Assembly: GCF_017848315.1 (NCBI RefSeq) | Contig: NZ_JAFKEC010000017.1 | Location: forward strand, 1 to 64,000 | Direction: 5' to 3' | DNA: 64,000 nt | From: Pseudomonas palmensis | GTDB taxonomy: Bacteria > Pseudomonadota > Gammaproteobacteria > Pseudomonadales > Pseudomonadaceae | Shown here: piece after piece, positions 9,192 to 20,417 of the stretch | Layout: each line of letters begins with the position of its first letter | Position numbering within the stretch: position 1 is the stretch's first letter | The notes under the pieces: model-generated | Told to the model about the DNA's origin: nothing | Databases searched by the model: none | Seen by the model: only the letters and a program-made list of their open reading frames with translations | Position numbers and translations under genes: made by a program

Positions 9192-9676
9192 ATGGCCGAC
9201 AACAGTTTGCTCAATATTCCCTGCACCACCCTGCGGGGCGAGCAGAAAACCCTGGCGGATTACCCGGCAAGGGCGGTGCTGGTGGTCAATACCGCCAGCC
9301 AGTGCGGGTTCACGCCACAGTACAAGGGCCTGGAGTCGCTATGGCAGCGCTATCGCGAGCGCGGCCTGGTGGTGTTGGGCTTTCCCTGCAACCAGTTCGG
9401 CAAGCAGGAGCCGGGCGATGAGCTGGCGATATCGCAGTTCTGTGAAGCCAACTTTGGCGTGAGCTTTCCCCTGTTCAGAAAGGTCGAGGTCAATGGGGCG
9501 GGCGCGCATCCCCTGTTCGCCGCGCTCAAGCAGAGGGCTCCCGGCCTGTTCGGTTCGCAGGCGATCAAGTGGAATTTCACCAAGTTCCTGGTCGATCCGC
9601 AGTCGGGTGCCGTGAGCCGTTATGCGCCCAGCACCAAGCCCGAGGCGCTGGCGGGCGATATCGAAAAGCTGCTGCG

Positions 9677-9680
<4 letters not shown>
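9192..9680 (+). CDS. Glutathione peroxidase (cysteine type)
   Basis: Reduces hydrogen peroxide and organic peroxides; bacterial cysteine homologues often use thioredoxin rather than glutathione. The 162-residue protein carries the peroxidatic cysteine in NTASQCGFTPQY (Cys38), the conserved LGFPCNQFGKQEPG segment with the glutamine of the catalytic set, and KWNFTKFLVD with the tryptophan and asparagine. CAGGAGACGCGGTC provides the SD. It is co-directional with msrB and overlaps the tail of the convergent sagS gene by four bases (9677-9680). Confidence 0.92.
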
Positions 9681-12001
<2,321 letters not shown>

Positions 12002-12119
12002 GTATCCCGAGCCAGTTCCACTTTCCGTGCGCTGCGCAAGCATAGCCGATCACCCCCGGTAGCTGGCAGGTACTGTCGCACATTCAGGCTTTCCCAAGAA
12101 TCTGTGTCGAGGACATAAC

Positions 12120-13007
12120 GTGGACTCTCGCTTGAATGCTTTCCTGGAGCGCGCCGAATCGGTATTGGCGCGTCTGGAACCGCTGCTGCCGGCATTGCGC
12201 CCCAGCATCGATTGGACCCAGTGCCTGGCTGCCCGTTGGCAGCGCGAAGGGCGCAGCGGTTTTCTGCTGCCGCTCGAGGTCAGCCTGGACATGCGCCTGA
12301 CCGACCTGATCGGTGTCGACAGGCAGCGTGAACAACTGGGCCGCAATACCCGCCAGTTCATCGACGGCATGCCGGCCAACCACGCGCTGCTGTGGGGCTC
12401 GCGCGGCACCGGCAAGTCGTCGCTGGTGCGTGCCTTGCTGGCAGAGTACGCCCCACAGGGGCTGCGCCTGATCGAGATCGAGCGTGACCACCTGGCGGAC
12501 CTGCCGCGGGTGGTGGAACAACTGCACAAACTGCCACAGCGTTTCGTGCTGTTCTGCGATGACCTGTCGTTCGAGGCCGGGGAGGGCGACTACCGCGTGC
12601 TCAAGAGCGTGCTGGACGGCTCCCTCGAGCAGGCGCCGGACAACGTTCTGCTGTATGCCACCTCCAACCGTCGGCACCTGGTGCCGGAAAAGCAGAGCGA
12701 CAACGAGAACTGGAAGATGGTCGACGGCGAGCTGCACCCCAGCGAGGCCGTCGAGGACAAGATTGCCCTGTCGGACCGCTTCGGTCTGTGGCTGTCGTTC
12801 TACCCGTTCACCCAGGAGCACTTCCTTGATGTGGTCGAGCACTGGATCACCCAGTTGGCGCTGGCGCCAGGTCTGGTCTGGGCGCGGGATGAAGAGCTGG
12901 ACAAGGCCGCGATCCGCTGGGCAACCGGCCGCGGCAATCGCAATGGCCGCTGCGCCTATCAATTTGCCCGCTATTGGGTGGGCCTGAAACTGCTGGAGCA
13001 ACAGTAA
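12120..13007 (+). CDS. DUF815-family AAA+ ATPase
   Basis: A 295-residue cytosolic ATPase with Walker A GSRGTGKSS (93-101), Walker B in FVLFCDDLSF (about 140-149) and YATSNRRHL as sensor 1, the layout of DUF815 proteins. The cellular role of the family is not established. The start is a GTG (MDSRLNAFLERAES) after GAGGACATAAC. The stop overlaps the ATG of the next gene (TAATG), so the two are translated together; this links the ATPase to free methionine sulfoxide reductase without explaining it. Confidence 0.8.
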   Translation: MDSRLNAFLERAESVLARLEPLLPALRPSIDWTQCLAARWQREGRSGFLLPLEVSLDMRLTDLIGVDRQREQLGRNTRQFIDGMPANHALLWGSRGTGKSSLVRALLAEYAPQGLRLIEIERDHLADLPRVVEQLHKLPQRFVLFCDDLSFEAGEGDYRVLKSVLDGSLEQAPDNVLLYATSNRRHLVPEKQSDNENWKMVDGELHPSEAVEDKIALSDRFGLWLSFYPFTQEHFLDVVEHWITQLALAPGLVWARDEELDKAAIRWATGRGNRNGRCAYQFARYWVGLKLLEQQ

Positions 13008-13489
13008 TGATCGATTTGAATGCAGTGGGGGGCGGCCAGTGCGGCTATGACCTGCTGGCGGCGCAGCTGGAGGCACTACTGGACGGGGAGCGGGATTTCA
13101 TTGCCAACGCTGCGCAGCTTTCCGCCTTTCTGTACAGCCAGGTCGAAGACCTGAACTGGGCAGGTTTCTACCTGGCGCGCGGTGAAGAGCTGGTACTGGG
13201 GCCGTTTCAGGGGCAGGTGGCGTGTGTACGCATCCCGTTCGGGCGCGGGGTGTGCGGGGCTGCGGCGGCTACACGCCAGACCCAGCGTGTGGAGGATGTG
13301 CATGCCTTCCCGGGGCATATTGCCTGTGACAGCGCCTCCAACAGCGAGTTGGTGATCCCTCTGGTCAAGGACGGAGCGCTGATCGGCGTACTGGACCTGG
13401 ACAGCCCTGTACTTGCACGCTTTGGTGAGCAGGATCAGGCCGGGCTGGAGCGTCTGGCGCGGGTTTTCCTGGATTCGACGGACTGCTGA
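13007..13489 (+). CDS. msrC: Free methionine-(R)-sulfoxide reductase (GAF domain, fRMsr/MsrC)
   Basis: Reduces free R-methionine sulfoxide using a GAF fold. The 160-residue product has NWAGFYL, VACVRIPFGRGVCGAAA and HIACDSASNSELVIPL, which hold the three conserved cysteines, then GVLDLDSP. Length matches the family (about 160). It starts inside the DUF815 stop codon. With msrB and gpx 4 kb away this gives a local group of thiol-dependent repair genes. Confidence 0.9.
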   Translation: MIDLNAVGGGQCGYDLLAAQLEALLDGERDFIANAAQLSAFLYSQVEDLNWAGFYLARGEELVLGPFQGQVACVRIPFGRGVCGAAAATRQTQRVEDVHAFPGHIACDSASNSELVIPLVKDGALIGVLDLDSPVLARFGEQDQAGLERLARVFLDSTDC

Positions 13490-13508
13490 GGCGGGTAGAG
13501 GCGTTGCG

Positions 13509-13553
13509 CCCATTCGCCAGCAAGGCTCCTGTCGGGGGGGGCTGGCGAATGGG
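13509..13553. repeat. Long inverted repeat, REP-like, between convergent genes
   Basis: CCCATTCGCCAGC (13509-13521) and GCTGGCGAATGGG (13541-13553) form a perfect 13-bp stem with a 19-base G-rich loop. The CGCCAGCAAGGCTCC wording resembles P. putida REP elements. It sits between msrC and the convergent membrane-protein gene and may stabilise both 3' ends. Confidence 0.7.
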
Positions 13554-13564
13554 TTGTGTTGCAA

Positions 13565-14332
13565 TCAGTCGTAGATGACTTTCTTCTTCCAGTCTTCTTC
13601 GGTGTCGGACTTCAGCCCTTCGGTCAGTGGGTTGACCTCGTCTTCGGTTGGCTGGTTCTGGCTCAGTACCATGGCGTTGGCGCGTGCCAGCAGTTTGTCC
13701 ATATAGTCGAGCTGCTCGCGGTAGAGCACCGGATCAGGTTGCTTGCGCAGGTACTGCACCCCCCGTTCGAACGCCAGGCGGGCCTGCCCCGGCTGGTTCT
13801 GCTGCAGCGCATGCTGCCCCAGGTTGTTGAAGAACTCGATGTGCAGCAGCACCAGGATATGGCGAATTTCCTTTACCCAGTACTTGGCTTCGTTGGTCGG
13901 CAGGAAGCCTTCCTGGGAGGCGCGAACCACCTGGCTGTGCAGGGCTTCGAGCAGAAAGCGTACATCCTTGGCACGGGCTTCGGTCTGGATCGGGCCGGGA
14001 GGGTTGTTCACCGGTATGCCATCGCCCAGGGCAATCAGGCCCTGGAGCTCGCTGATGCGTGCCTGGATTTCACGGTTGTGCTTGTCCAGGGCCAGGCGGC
14101 GCTGATTCAGGTTCAGTTCGAGGCGGGTCAGCAGCAGCTTGAGTGCCGGGGTCATCAACTGGCCGGGAAAGGTTTCGGTGATTTCGCCACAACGACGCAA
14201 GCGGTCGGCCAGCTCGATCTTGAGGCGGGCTCGTTCCAGCTTGTTGCTCTCGACTACATTGTTCAGGTAGCCAATCACGATCAAGAGTGCGATACCCGCT
14301 ACTATAAGCAGGGTGATCAGAAGTGGTGTCAC
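13565..14332 (-). CDS. Conserved membrane-anchored protein of unknown function
   Basis: A 255-residue protein with one N-terminal hydrophobic helix (residues about 4-22, LLITLLIVAGIALLIVIGYL) followed by a mostly helical, charged domain rich in Leu, Glu, Arg and Gln that may form coiled coil (about 25-95), then QPGQARLAFERGVQYLRK, reminiscent of a TPR-like repeat (about 185-205). I do not recognise a family. The topology suggests a single anchor with a cytoplasmic or periplasmic helical body. It lies alone upstream of the tRNA cluster. Confidence 0.7.
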   Translation of the reverse strand: MTPLLITLLIVAGIALLIVIGYLNNVVESNKLERARLKIELADRLRRCGEITETFPGQLMTPALKLLLTRLELNLNQRRLALDKHNREIQARISELQGLIALGDGIPVNNPPGPIQTEARAKDVRFLLEALHSQVVRASQEGFLPTNEAKYWVKEIRHILVLLHIEFFNNLGQHALQQNQPGQARLAFERGVQYLRKQPDPVLYREQLDYMDKLLARANAMVLSQNQPTEDEVNPLTEGLKSDTEEDWKKKVIYD

Positions 14333-14575
14333 CGTTAACGCCTCATACAGGAAGGTTTGCCGTTTGAGTGTAGTGGCTTCGCTTTTGCCCGGATAGAGCT
14401 GTTTGGCAGTTGAGCAGGGCGGATTGCTGGCATTTTGCCTTGAGGTGCCGCCAGCACTGGGCCGCGTCGCGTATGCGCGTCAGAAAATAATCGTCAAGGC
14501 TCAGGCGCGCTGCGGCCTCCGTGGCAGCGTAAAGCAGGGCGAAGTCATTGATTTAAATAAATTTATATCTAGGGG
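14333..14575. other. Gene-free flank upstream of tRNA promoter
   Basis: No convincing reading frame or RNA is seen. The last 35 bases (about 14540-14575) are AT-rich (ATTTAAATAAATTTATAT) and could serve as an UP element for the tRNA promoter that follows. Confidence 0.5.
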
Positions 14576-14604
14576 TTGACGACTTCTCAAAGCACCCCTA
14601 GAAT
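14576..14604 (+). promoter_or_regulatory. Strong stable-RNA promoter of the Glu/Gly tRNA cluster
   Basis: TTGACG (14576-14581) and TAGAAT (14599-14604) lie 17 bases apart, followed by a GC-rich discriminator (GCGCGCC) typical of promoters under stringent (ppGpp) control, and preceded by an AT-rich tract. The first tRNA starts about 55 bases downstream. Confidence 0.85.
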
Positions 14605-14665
14605 GCGCGCCACTTGCAGCGTAAAGCACACAGCGAAACGCGGCAGGGAGTGAATGTTGTAGCGT

Positions 14666-14741
14666 GTCCCCTTCGTCTAGTGGCCTAGGACACCGCCCTT
14701 TCACGGCGGTAACAGGGGTTCGAGTCCCCTAGGGGACGCCA
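14666..14741 (+). tRNA. tRNA-Glu (anticodon TTC)
   Basis: A 76-base cloverleaf with acceptor GTCCCCT/AGGGGAC, anticodon loop CTTTCAC with TTC at 14700-14702, T-loop GGTTCGAGTCC and encoded CCA. Identical copies lie at 14922, 57796 and 58045. Confidence 0.97.
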
Positions 14742-14743
14742 TT

Positions 14744-14819
<76 letters not shown>

Positions 14820-14858
14820 ATTTTAAGCAGCTTTGCTTCAGGGCAGGGCTGAGTGAAA

Positions 14859-14915
14859 CCAGAAAGCATCTTCGGGTGTATTTCTGGAGCTGAAACACTA
14901 CACCATGGTGTTTCA
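14859..14915 (+). other. Two hairpins in the spacer between tRNA doublets
   Basis: CCAGAAA (14859-14865) pairs with TTTCTGG (14881-14887), with an inner CATC-TTCG-GGTG stem; TGAAACAC (14891-14898) pairs with GTGTTTCA (14908-14915). They separate the two Glu-Gly doublets and could guide RNase processing of the precursor. Confidence 0.6.
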
Positions 14916-14921
14916 GGCAGT

Positions 14922-14997
14922 GTCCCCTTCGTCTAGTGGCCTAGGACACCGCCCTTTCACGGCGGTAACAGGGGTTCGAGTCCCCTAGGGGACGCCA
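14922..14997 (+). tRNA. tRNA-Glu (anticodon TTC), second copy
   Basis: Identical over all 76 bases to the copy at 14666, including encoded CCA; followed after three bases by tRNA-Gly. Confidence 0.97.
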
Positions 14998-15000
14998 TTT

Positions 15001-15076
<76 letters not shown>

Positions 15077-15087
15077 AATTCAAAGAA

Positions 15088-15118
15088 AACGCCGTTCGTA
15101 TGAACGGCGTTTTTTTTT
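15088..15118 (+). terminator. Intrinsic terminator of the Glu/Gly tRNA operon
   Basis: AACGCCGTTC (15088-15097) pairs with GAACGGCGTT (15102-15111) around a four-base loop, followed by T9. Confidence 0.95.
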
Positions 15119-15152
15119 GCGTAAAAAACGCCGCGCGATGGCAGGGGGCAGC

Positions 15153-15488
15153 ATGAAAATAATCTGTGTGCCGTTGAGCCGAGGCGCCATGTCGCGGCTG
15201 GATACCGATACCTGTACGGACGCAGACCTGCTAGATGTTCAGCTGGATGCAGAGGAATTCGAAGCCGTGTGGCGATCGGGGCTGTTCACGCAGGCCAATC
15301 GAGCGCTGGCGCTGAACATCGACGAGTATGAAGATGAAAGGATTCTAGGCACTGTGCAGTTGGCGGCATTCAGTGCGTTGGTGTCGGCCTGTATCGAAGC
15401 CTGCCCCGAGGTAGGTGCACTGCTGAAGGTGGAGGCGCAGGTGCGAACGGCACTCGAGCTCGATACCGGCGTGTACTTTTTCTTCTGA
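15153..15488 (+). CDS. Small hypothetical protein
   Basis: A 111-residue acidic protein (MKIICVPLSRGAMSR at the start; TALELDTGVYFFF at the end) with no family I recognise. It is probably cytosolic: there is no signal peptide or membrane helix. The ATG at 15153 has GGGGGCAGC just before it; longer in-frame starts would run into the tRNA terminator. Codon use is ordinary for the window, supporting a real gene, but nothing shows its job. Confidence 0.6.
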   Translation: MKIICVPLSRGAMSRLDTDTCTDADLLDVQLDAEEFEAVWRSGLFTQANRALALNIDEYEDERILGTVQLAAFSALVSACIEACPEVGALLKVEAQVRTALELDTGVYFFF

Positions 15489-15591
15489 GCCCGTTCAAGC
15501 ACACGCAGTCATGTGAATGCGCTTTGTGCGGGACGTGGTCATGAGGGCTACCTGCCAGTTCTGCTGGTCGCGCTGACAGGTAGCTTGCGCA

Positions 15592-16005
15592 TCAGTGCTT
15601 ACTGTCGTCGCCCGACATGCTCAACAACTGCTTCTCCTGGTTCCAGTCGAACGGTTCGTCGTTCTGCTCGGCTTCGTAGCGGCGTTCTTCCAGCTCCTGG
15701 TACATGGCCAGTTCTTCTTCCGGCATGTAGTGCAGGCAATCGCCGCCAAAGAACCACAGCAGGTCGCGGGGGATAAGGTGCGCGATCTGCGGGTAGCGCT
15801 GGATGACCTGGCAGATGAGGTCCTGACCCAGGTAGGTGCTCTCCGGGTCGACCGGCAACTGTTGCATCAGGTCGTCGAAACGCTCCAGAAACAGCGCGTG
15901 GCTTTCTTCCGGTACCTGTTCGGCCTCACCCAGGGCTGCAAGGATGGTGCGCAGGTGGGTGAGCAGGGCGAGGTGGTATTCCAGTTGAGCAGTGGCGTTG
16001 GCCAT
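15592..16005 (-). CDS. PA2817-family conserved protein
   Basis: A 137-residue acidic protein (MANATAQLEYHLALL start; segments DLLWFFGGDCLHYMPEEELAMYQ and FDWNQEKQLLSMS) matching the Pseudomonas family named after PA2817. Function is unknown. In P. aeruginosa it also sits beside the large acyl-CoA dehydrogenase PA2815, as here, where it lies 76 bases upstream of that gene's 3' end in the same orientation, so the two may be co-transcribed. Confidence 0.8.
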   Translation of the reverse strand: MANATAQLEYHLALLTHLRTILAALGEAEQVPEESHALFLERFDDLMQQLPVDPESTYLGQDLICQVIQRYPQIAHLIPRDLLWFFGGDCLHYMPEEELAMYQELEERRYEAEQNDEPFDWNQEKQLLSMSGDDSKH

Positions 16006-16081
16006 GCGGGCGATCCTCTAGAGCAAAATCGGGCGCGGGAGTATAAGGCTCCCCGCGCCCGATGTCCCGTTGGAGTGATGC

Positions 16082-18529
16082 TCAGCGCACCTTGCCCTCG
16101 GTGGGCAGCAGCTCGTCCTTGCTGAACGCATCCACGTCGATCACACGGCGCCGTGCGGCTTCGGCCTCGTGCAGGCTTTGAGCTTCGCCGGCCTGCAAGG
16201 TGTTGGCGTGCAAGGCTGCGTCGATCAGCGATTCGCCGGGAGCCGGCGCCAATTGGCCGCCCTTGTGGGCCTGGTGCAGCTTCTTGTGCAGCGGGGCGCT
16301 GGCCCTTAGCAGGTCGCTGGCCTGTTGCAACGCGCCCACCGGGTCGCTTGCATCGGTGGGGCGATAGCAGCCAGCCAGCAGTTGTTCGAGTGCCGGATCA
16401 CCCTTGGCGCGACCCAGCAGCGCAGCAACCTCGGCATCCAGTTCGTCCGACGGGCCGGTATGACGGCGCCCGAACGGGAACACCACCAAGCGCAGCGCGC
16501 CACCGAGGAACCGATTGGGGAAGTTGTCGAGCAGGCGGTCCAGGGCTTTTTCGGCCTGGCCCAGGCTTTCTTCCATGGCCCAGCGCAACAGCGGCCGCAG
16601 GTACTCGGGCGAATCGAGATCGTGGTAGCGCTTGAGGGCTGCCGAACCCAGGTACAGGTTGCTCAATACGTCGCCAAGGCGCGCCGACAGGCGCTCACGG
16701 CGTTTCAGCTCGCCACCGAGCAGCATCATGCACAGGTCGGCCAGCAGGGCGAAGGCCGCCGCCTGGCGATCGAGTGCGCGAAAGTATCCCTGGCTCAATG
16801 CATCGCCGGGTGCCTTTTCAAAGCGCCCCAGGCCCAACCCAAGGACCAGCGTGCTGGCCGCGTTACCCACCGCGAAGCCCACATGCCTGAGCAGCAGGGC
16901 GTCGAACTCCTTGAGCGCCTGGTCGTGGTCTTCACGTGCTGCCAGGGCCATCTCCTTGAGCACGAACGGGTGGCAGCGAATCGCCCCCTGGCCAAAGATC
17001 ATCAGGTTGCGCGAGAGGATGTTGGCGCCCTCGACGGTGATGAAGATCGGTGCCCCCTGCCAGCTGCGACCCAGGTAGTTGTTCGGGCCCATGATGATGC
17101 CCTTGCCCCCGTGCACGTCCATGGCGTGCTGGATGCATTCGCGCCCCCGTTCGGTGAGGTGGTACTTGAGGATCGCCGACAGCACCGAGGGTTTTTCACC
17201 CAGGTCCACCGCGTTGGCGGTGAGCATGCGTGCGCTGTCCATCAGCCAGGCATTGCCGCCGATGCGGGCCAGAGCCTCCTGAATGCCCTCGAACGCGGCC
17301 AGCGGTACGTTGAACTGCTCGCGCAACTGTGCGTACTGGCCCGTTACCAGGCTGGTGTACTTGGCGGCACCGGTACCGACTGCCGGCAAGGAGATCGAGC
17401 GTCCCACCGACAGGCAGTTCATCAGCATCATCCAGCCCTTGCCGAGCATCTCCTGCCCGCCAATCAGAAAACTCAGCGGGACGAACACGTCCTTGCCGCT
17501 GTTGGGGCCGTTCATGAACGCGGCGCCCAGCGGCAGATGGCGCTGACCGATCTCGACACCTGGGGTGTCGGTCGGGATGAGAGCCAGGCTGATACCCAGC
17601 TCCTCCTTGTCACTCAGCAGGTGATCGGGGTCGTAGGCCTTGAACGCTAGACCCAGCAGCGTCGCCACCGGGCCCAGGGTGATATAGCGCTTCTCCCAGT
17701 TCAGGCGCAGGCCCAGTACTTCCTCGCCCTGCCACTGGCCCTTGCAGATGACCCCGGTGTCGGGCATGGCGCCGGCGTCGGAGCCGGCCAGCGGACCGGT
17801 GAGGGCGAAGCACGGGATGTCGTCACCGCGGGCCAGGCGGGGCAGGTAATGGTTGCGTTGCTCGTCGGTGCCGTAGTGCAGCAGCAGTTCGGCCGGGCCG
17901 AGCGAGTTGGGCACCATCACGGTGGAGGCCAGGTCGCCGCTGCGGGTGGCCAGTTTCATCGCGACCTGTGAATGAGCGAAGGCGGAAAAGCCCTTGCCAC
18001 CGTATTCCTTGGGAATGATCAGGGCAAAGAAGCCATGGGTCTTGATGTGCGCCCAGGCTTCGGCGGGAAGGTCCATGTCCTGGCCGATCTGCCAGTCGCT
18101 GACCATGGCGCAGAGCTCCTCGGTGGGCCCGTCGATGAAGGCTTGCTCTTCTGCGCTCAGTTGCACCTTGGGATAGGCCAGCAGGGTGTTCCAGTCGGGG
18201 CGGCCACTGAAGAGCTCGCCGTCCCACCAGACCGTGCCGGCATCGATGGCCTCGCGCTCGGTCTGCGACATCGGCGGCAAGGTTTTGCGAAACCAGCCGA
18301 ACAGCGGGGCAGTCAGCCATTTGCGGCGCAGATCGGGCAGCACCAGGGGCACGGCAGTGGCCACCAGCAGCAGCCAGAAGATCGTCAACAGCCAGCCGGG
18401 GGCATGGCTGAATGCGCCCATCGCCACCAGGTAGACGGCAACCACGCCCAGTGCGGGCAGGGGGGCAACCCGCCGGTGCGCCAGGTAGGCAATACCGACC
18501 ACCAGCACCACTAACCACAACAGCAACAT
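16082..18529 (-). CDS. fadE: Acyl-CoA dehydrogenase FadE
   Basis: Catalyses the first, FAD-dependent dehydrogenation of fatty-acid beta-oxidation. At 815 residues it has the size of E. coli FadE (814), about twice that of ordinary acyl-CoA dehydrogenases. Two or three N-terminal hydrophobic helices (about 1-75) anchor it to the membrane; the dehydrogenase core follows (FFALIIPKEYGGKGFSAFAH near 190, FALTGPLAGSDAGAMPDTG near 260, MDVHGGKGIIMGPNNYLG near 470), then a C-terminal domain of unknown role (DUF1974). The start is preceded by GGAGGAAAG. No FadR or PsrA operator was identified with confidence. Confidence 0.93.
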   Translation of the reverse strand: MLLLWLVVLVVGIAYLAHRRVAPLPALGVVAVYLVAMGAFSHAPGWLLTIFWLLLVATAVPLVLPDLRRKWLTAPLFGWFRKTLPPMSQTEREAIDAGTVWWDGELFSGRPDWNTLLAYPKVQLSAEEQAFIDGPTEELCAMVSDWQIGQDMDLPAEAWAHIKTHGFFALIIPKEYGGKGFSAFAHSQVAMKLATRSGDLASTVMVPNSLGPAELLLHYGTDEQRNHYLPRLARGDDIPCFALTGPLAGSDAGAMPDTGVICKGQWQGEEVLGLRLNWEKRYITLGPVATLLGLAFKAYDPDHLLSDKEELGISLALIPTDTPGVEIGQRHLPLGAAFMNGPNSGKDVFVPLSFLIGGQEMLGKGWMMLMNCLSVGRSISLPAVGTGAAKYTSLVTGQYAQLREQFNVPLAAFEGIQEALARIGGNAWLMDSARMLTANAVDLGEKPSVLSAILKYHLTERGRECIQHAMDVHGGKGIIMGPNNYLGRSWQGAPIFITVEGANILSRNLMIFGQGAIRCHPFVLKEMALAAREDHDQALKEFDALLLRHVGFAVGNAASTLVLGLGLGRFEKAPGDALSQGYFRALDRQAAAFALLADLCMMLLGGELKRRERLSARLGDVLSNLYLGSAALKRYHDLDSPEYLRPLLRWAMEESLGQAEKALDRLLDNFPNRFLGGALRLVVFPFGRRHTGPSDELDAEVAALLGRAKGDPALEQLLAGCYRPTDASDPVGALQQASDLLRASAPLHKKLHQAHKGGQLAPAPGESLIDAALHANTLQAGEAQSLHEAEAARRRVIDVDAFSKDELLPTEGKVR

Positions 18530-18716
18530 ATGCTTTCCTCCGTGAGCTCCAGAAATAGCTATCCGACAGAGCTTAGACCGCCTGTGCCAAACAACCCGTC
18601 AGAACAGTGACAGGACGTGACCTGTGGAAGTTCGCGTTTTCGGGCCGCGGGCCAGCGATTGTCAGCCTCGCCAGCTCGGGTAGACTGAGTGCCCACCGCC
18701 TATGTCAGGAGTCGTC

Positions 18717-19340
18717 ATGCTGAAGATCTGGGGACGCAAGAACTCGTCAAACGTCAGGAAGGCGCTGTGGTGCGCCCAGGAGCTGGGCCTGGACTACCAG
18801 TCGATCGATGCCGGTGGCGAGTTCGGCGTGGTCGACGAGCCGCACTACCGTGCCCTCAACCCCAACGGCCGGGTGCCGATGATCGAGGATGGCGAGCTGG
18901 TGCTGTGGGAATCCAATACCATCGTGCGCTACCTGTGTGGCCGGTATGCCCCAAACACTGACTGGTACCCCGCCGACCCGGCGGCCCGGGCCAGCGCAGA
19001 CAAGTGGATGGACTGGACCACGTCATCGCTGGCTACGCCATTTCGCCCGTTGTTCTGGGGCATCCTGCGTACCCCGTCTGACCAGCAGGACTGGGTGCAG
19101 ATCAACGCCGCGCACAAGCAATGCGCCGAACTGCTGTCGATCGCCGATCAGGCCCTGGCCACGCAACCCTACCTGTCGGGGGAAGCGATCGGCATGGGCG
19201 ACATCCCGCTGGGCTGCTTCGTGTATGCCTGGTTCGAGATGCCCATCGAGCGTCCGGAAATGAAGCACCTGCGTGCGTGGTACGAGCGCCTCAGGCAACG
19301 GCCGGCCTACCAGGCGGCGGTAATGACCGCGCTGACCTGA
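18717..19340 (+). CDS. Glutathione S-transferase
   Basis: A 207-residue cytosolic GST: thioredoxin-fold N-terminal half (MLKIWGRKNSSNVRKALW, NPNGRVPMIEDGELVLWESNTIVRYL; the latter, about residues 51-76, holds the cis-Pro and the Glu-Ser pair that bind glutathione) and a helical C-terminal half (YLSGEAIGMGDIPLGCFVY with the N-capping box). The serine in KNSSNVRK is the likely catalytic residue. CAGGAG lies 5 bases before the ATG at 18717. The substrate is unknown. Confidence 0.88.
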   Translation: MLKIWGRKNSSNVRKALWCAQELGLDYQSIDAGGEFGVVDEPHYRALNPNGRVPMIEDGELVLWESNTIVRYLCGRYAPNTDWYPADPAARASADKWMDWTTSSLATPFRPLFWGILRTPSDQQDWVQINAAHKQCAELLSIADQALATQPYLSGEAIGMGDIPLGCFVYAWFEMPIERPEMKHLRAWYERLRQRPAYQAAVMTALT

Positions 19341-19484
19341 ACCTGTCGATTACCCTGATAGTCAATATCGATACACTTCACTGTACTTGCGTGGCCTGGG
19401 CAAGCACCATGGCCACATTCGTCGCGGTCGGCCCTGTCTGACCGCCTGCCTTGTGAACCCTTCAACCTGGTGTGTAGACCTGCT

Positions 19485-20417
19485 ATGAGTTCTGCTCTGT
19501 CCATTCGGCAGCTAACCAAGACCTACGGCAATGGCTTCCAGGCCCTCAAGGGCATCGACCTGGATGTCGCCGAAGGTGATTTCTTCGCCTTGCTCGGCCC
19601 CAATGGCGCCGGCAAATCCACCACCATCGGCATTCTCTCGACCTTGGTCAACAAGACCAGCGGCACGGTGAATGTGTTCGGCCATGACCTGGACCGAGAG
19701 CCAGCCGCGCTCAAGCGCTGCATCGGCGTGGTGCCCCAGGAGTTCAACTTCAATCAGTTCGAAAAGACCTTCGATATCGTCGTGACCCAGGCGGGTTACT
19801 ACGGCATCCCGATGAAGGTGGCCAGGGAGCGCGCCGAGCAGTACCTGACCCAGCTGGGCCTGTGGGACAAGCGTGACGTGCCATCGCGCTCGCTGTCCGG
19901 CGGCATGAAGCGCCGCCTGATGATTGCCCGCGCGCTGATCCACGAACCGCGCCTGCTGATCCTCGACGAGCCTACCGCTGGCGTCGACATCGAGCTGCGC
20001 CGTTCGATGTGGAGCTTTCTGACCGAGCTCAACCAGAAGGGCATCACCATCATCCTGACCACCCACTACCTGGAAGAGGCCGAGCAGCTGTGCCGCAACA
20101 TCGGCATCATCGACCACGGCACCATCGTGCAGAACACCAGCATGCGTCAGTTGCTGGGCACGTTGCATGTGGAGACCTTCCTGCTCGACCTCAAGCATGA
20201 CCTGGCCCAGGCGCCGCAACTGGCCGGCTACCCGTGCCGGCTGATCACCCCGCACACCCTGGAAGTGCAGGTGGACAAGGACGTGGGCATCACCGCGCTG
20301 TTCGGCCAGTTGGCCCTGCAGAACATCGAGGTGCTGAGCCTGCGCAACAAGACCAATCGTCTCGAGGAGCTGTTCGTGTCCCTGGTGGAAAAAAACCTGG
20401 CGAAGGTGGCGGTATGA
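19485..20417 (+). CDS. ABC-2 type exporter, ATP-binding subunit (YadG-like)
   Basis: A 310-residue ATPase with Walker A GPNGAGKST (38-46), signature LSGGMKRR (about 139), Walker B LLILDEPTAGVD and a switch histidine in TTHYLEEAE. The last 80 residues form a regulatory tail found in DrrA/YadG-type subunits. Its stop overlaps the permease start (ATGA), so both are made together. The family moves drugs, polysaccharides or lipids out of the cell; the substrate cannot be told here. Confidence 0.9.
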   Translation: MSSALSIRQLTKTYGNGFQALKGIDLDVAEGDFFALLGPNGAGKSTTIGILSTLVNKTSGTVNVFGHDLDREPAALKRCIGVVPQEFNFNQFEKTFDIVVTQAGYYGIPMKVARERAEQYLTQLGLWDKRDVPSRSLSGGMKRRLMIARALIHEPRLLILDEPTAGVDIELRRSMWSFLTELNQKGITIILTTHYLEEAEQLCRNIGIIDHGTIVQNTSMRQLLGTLHVETFLLDLKHDLAQAPQLAGYPCRLITPHTLEVQVDKDVGITALFGQLALQNIEVLSLRNKTNRLEELFVSLVEKNLAKVAV

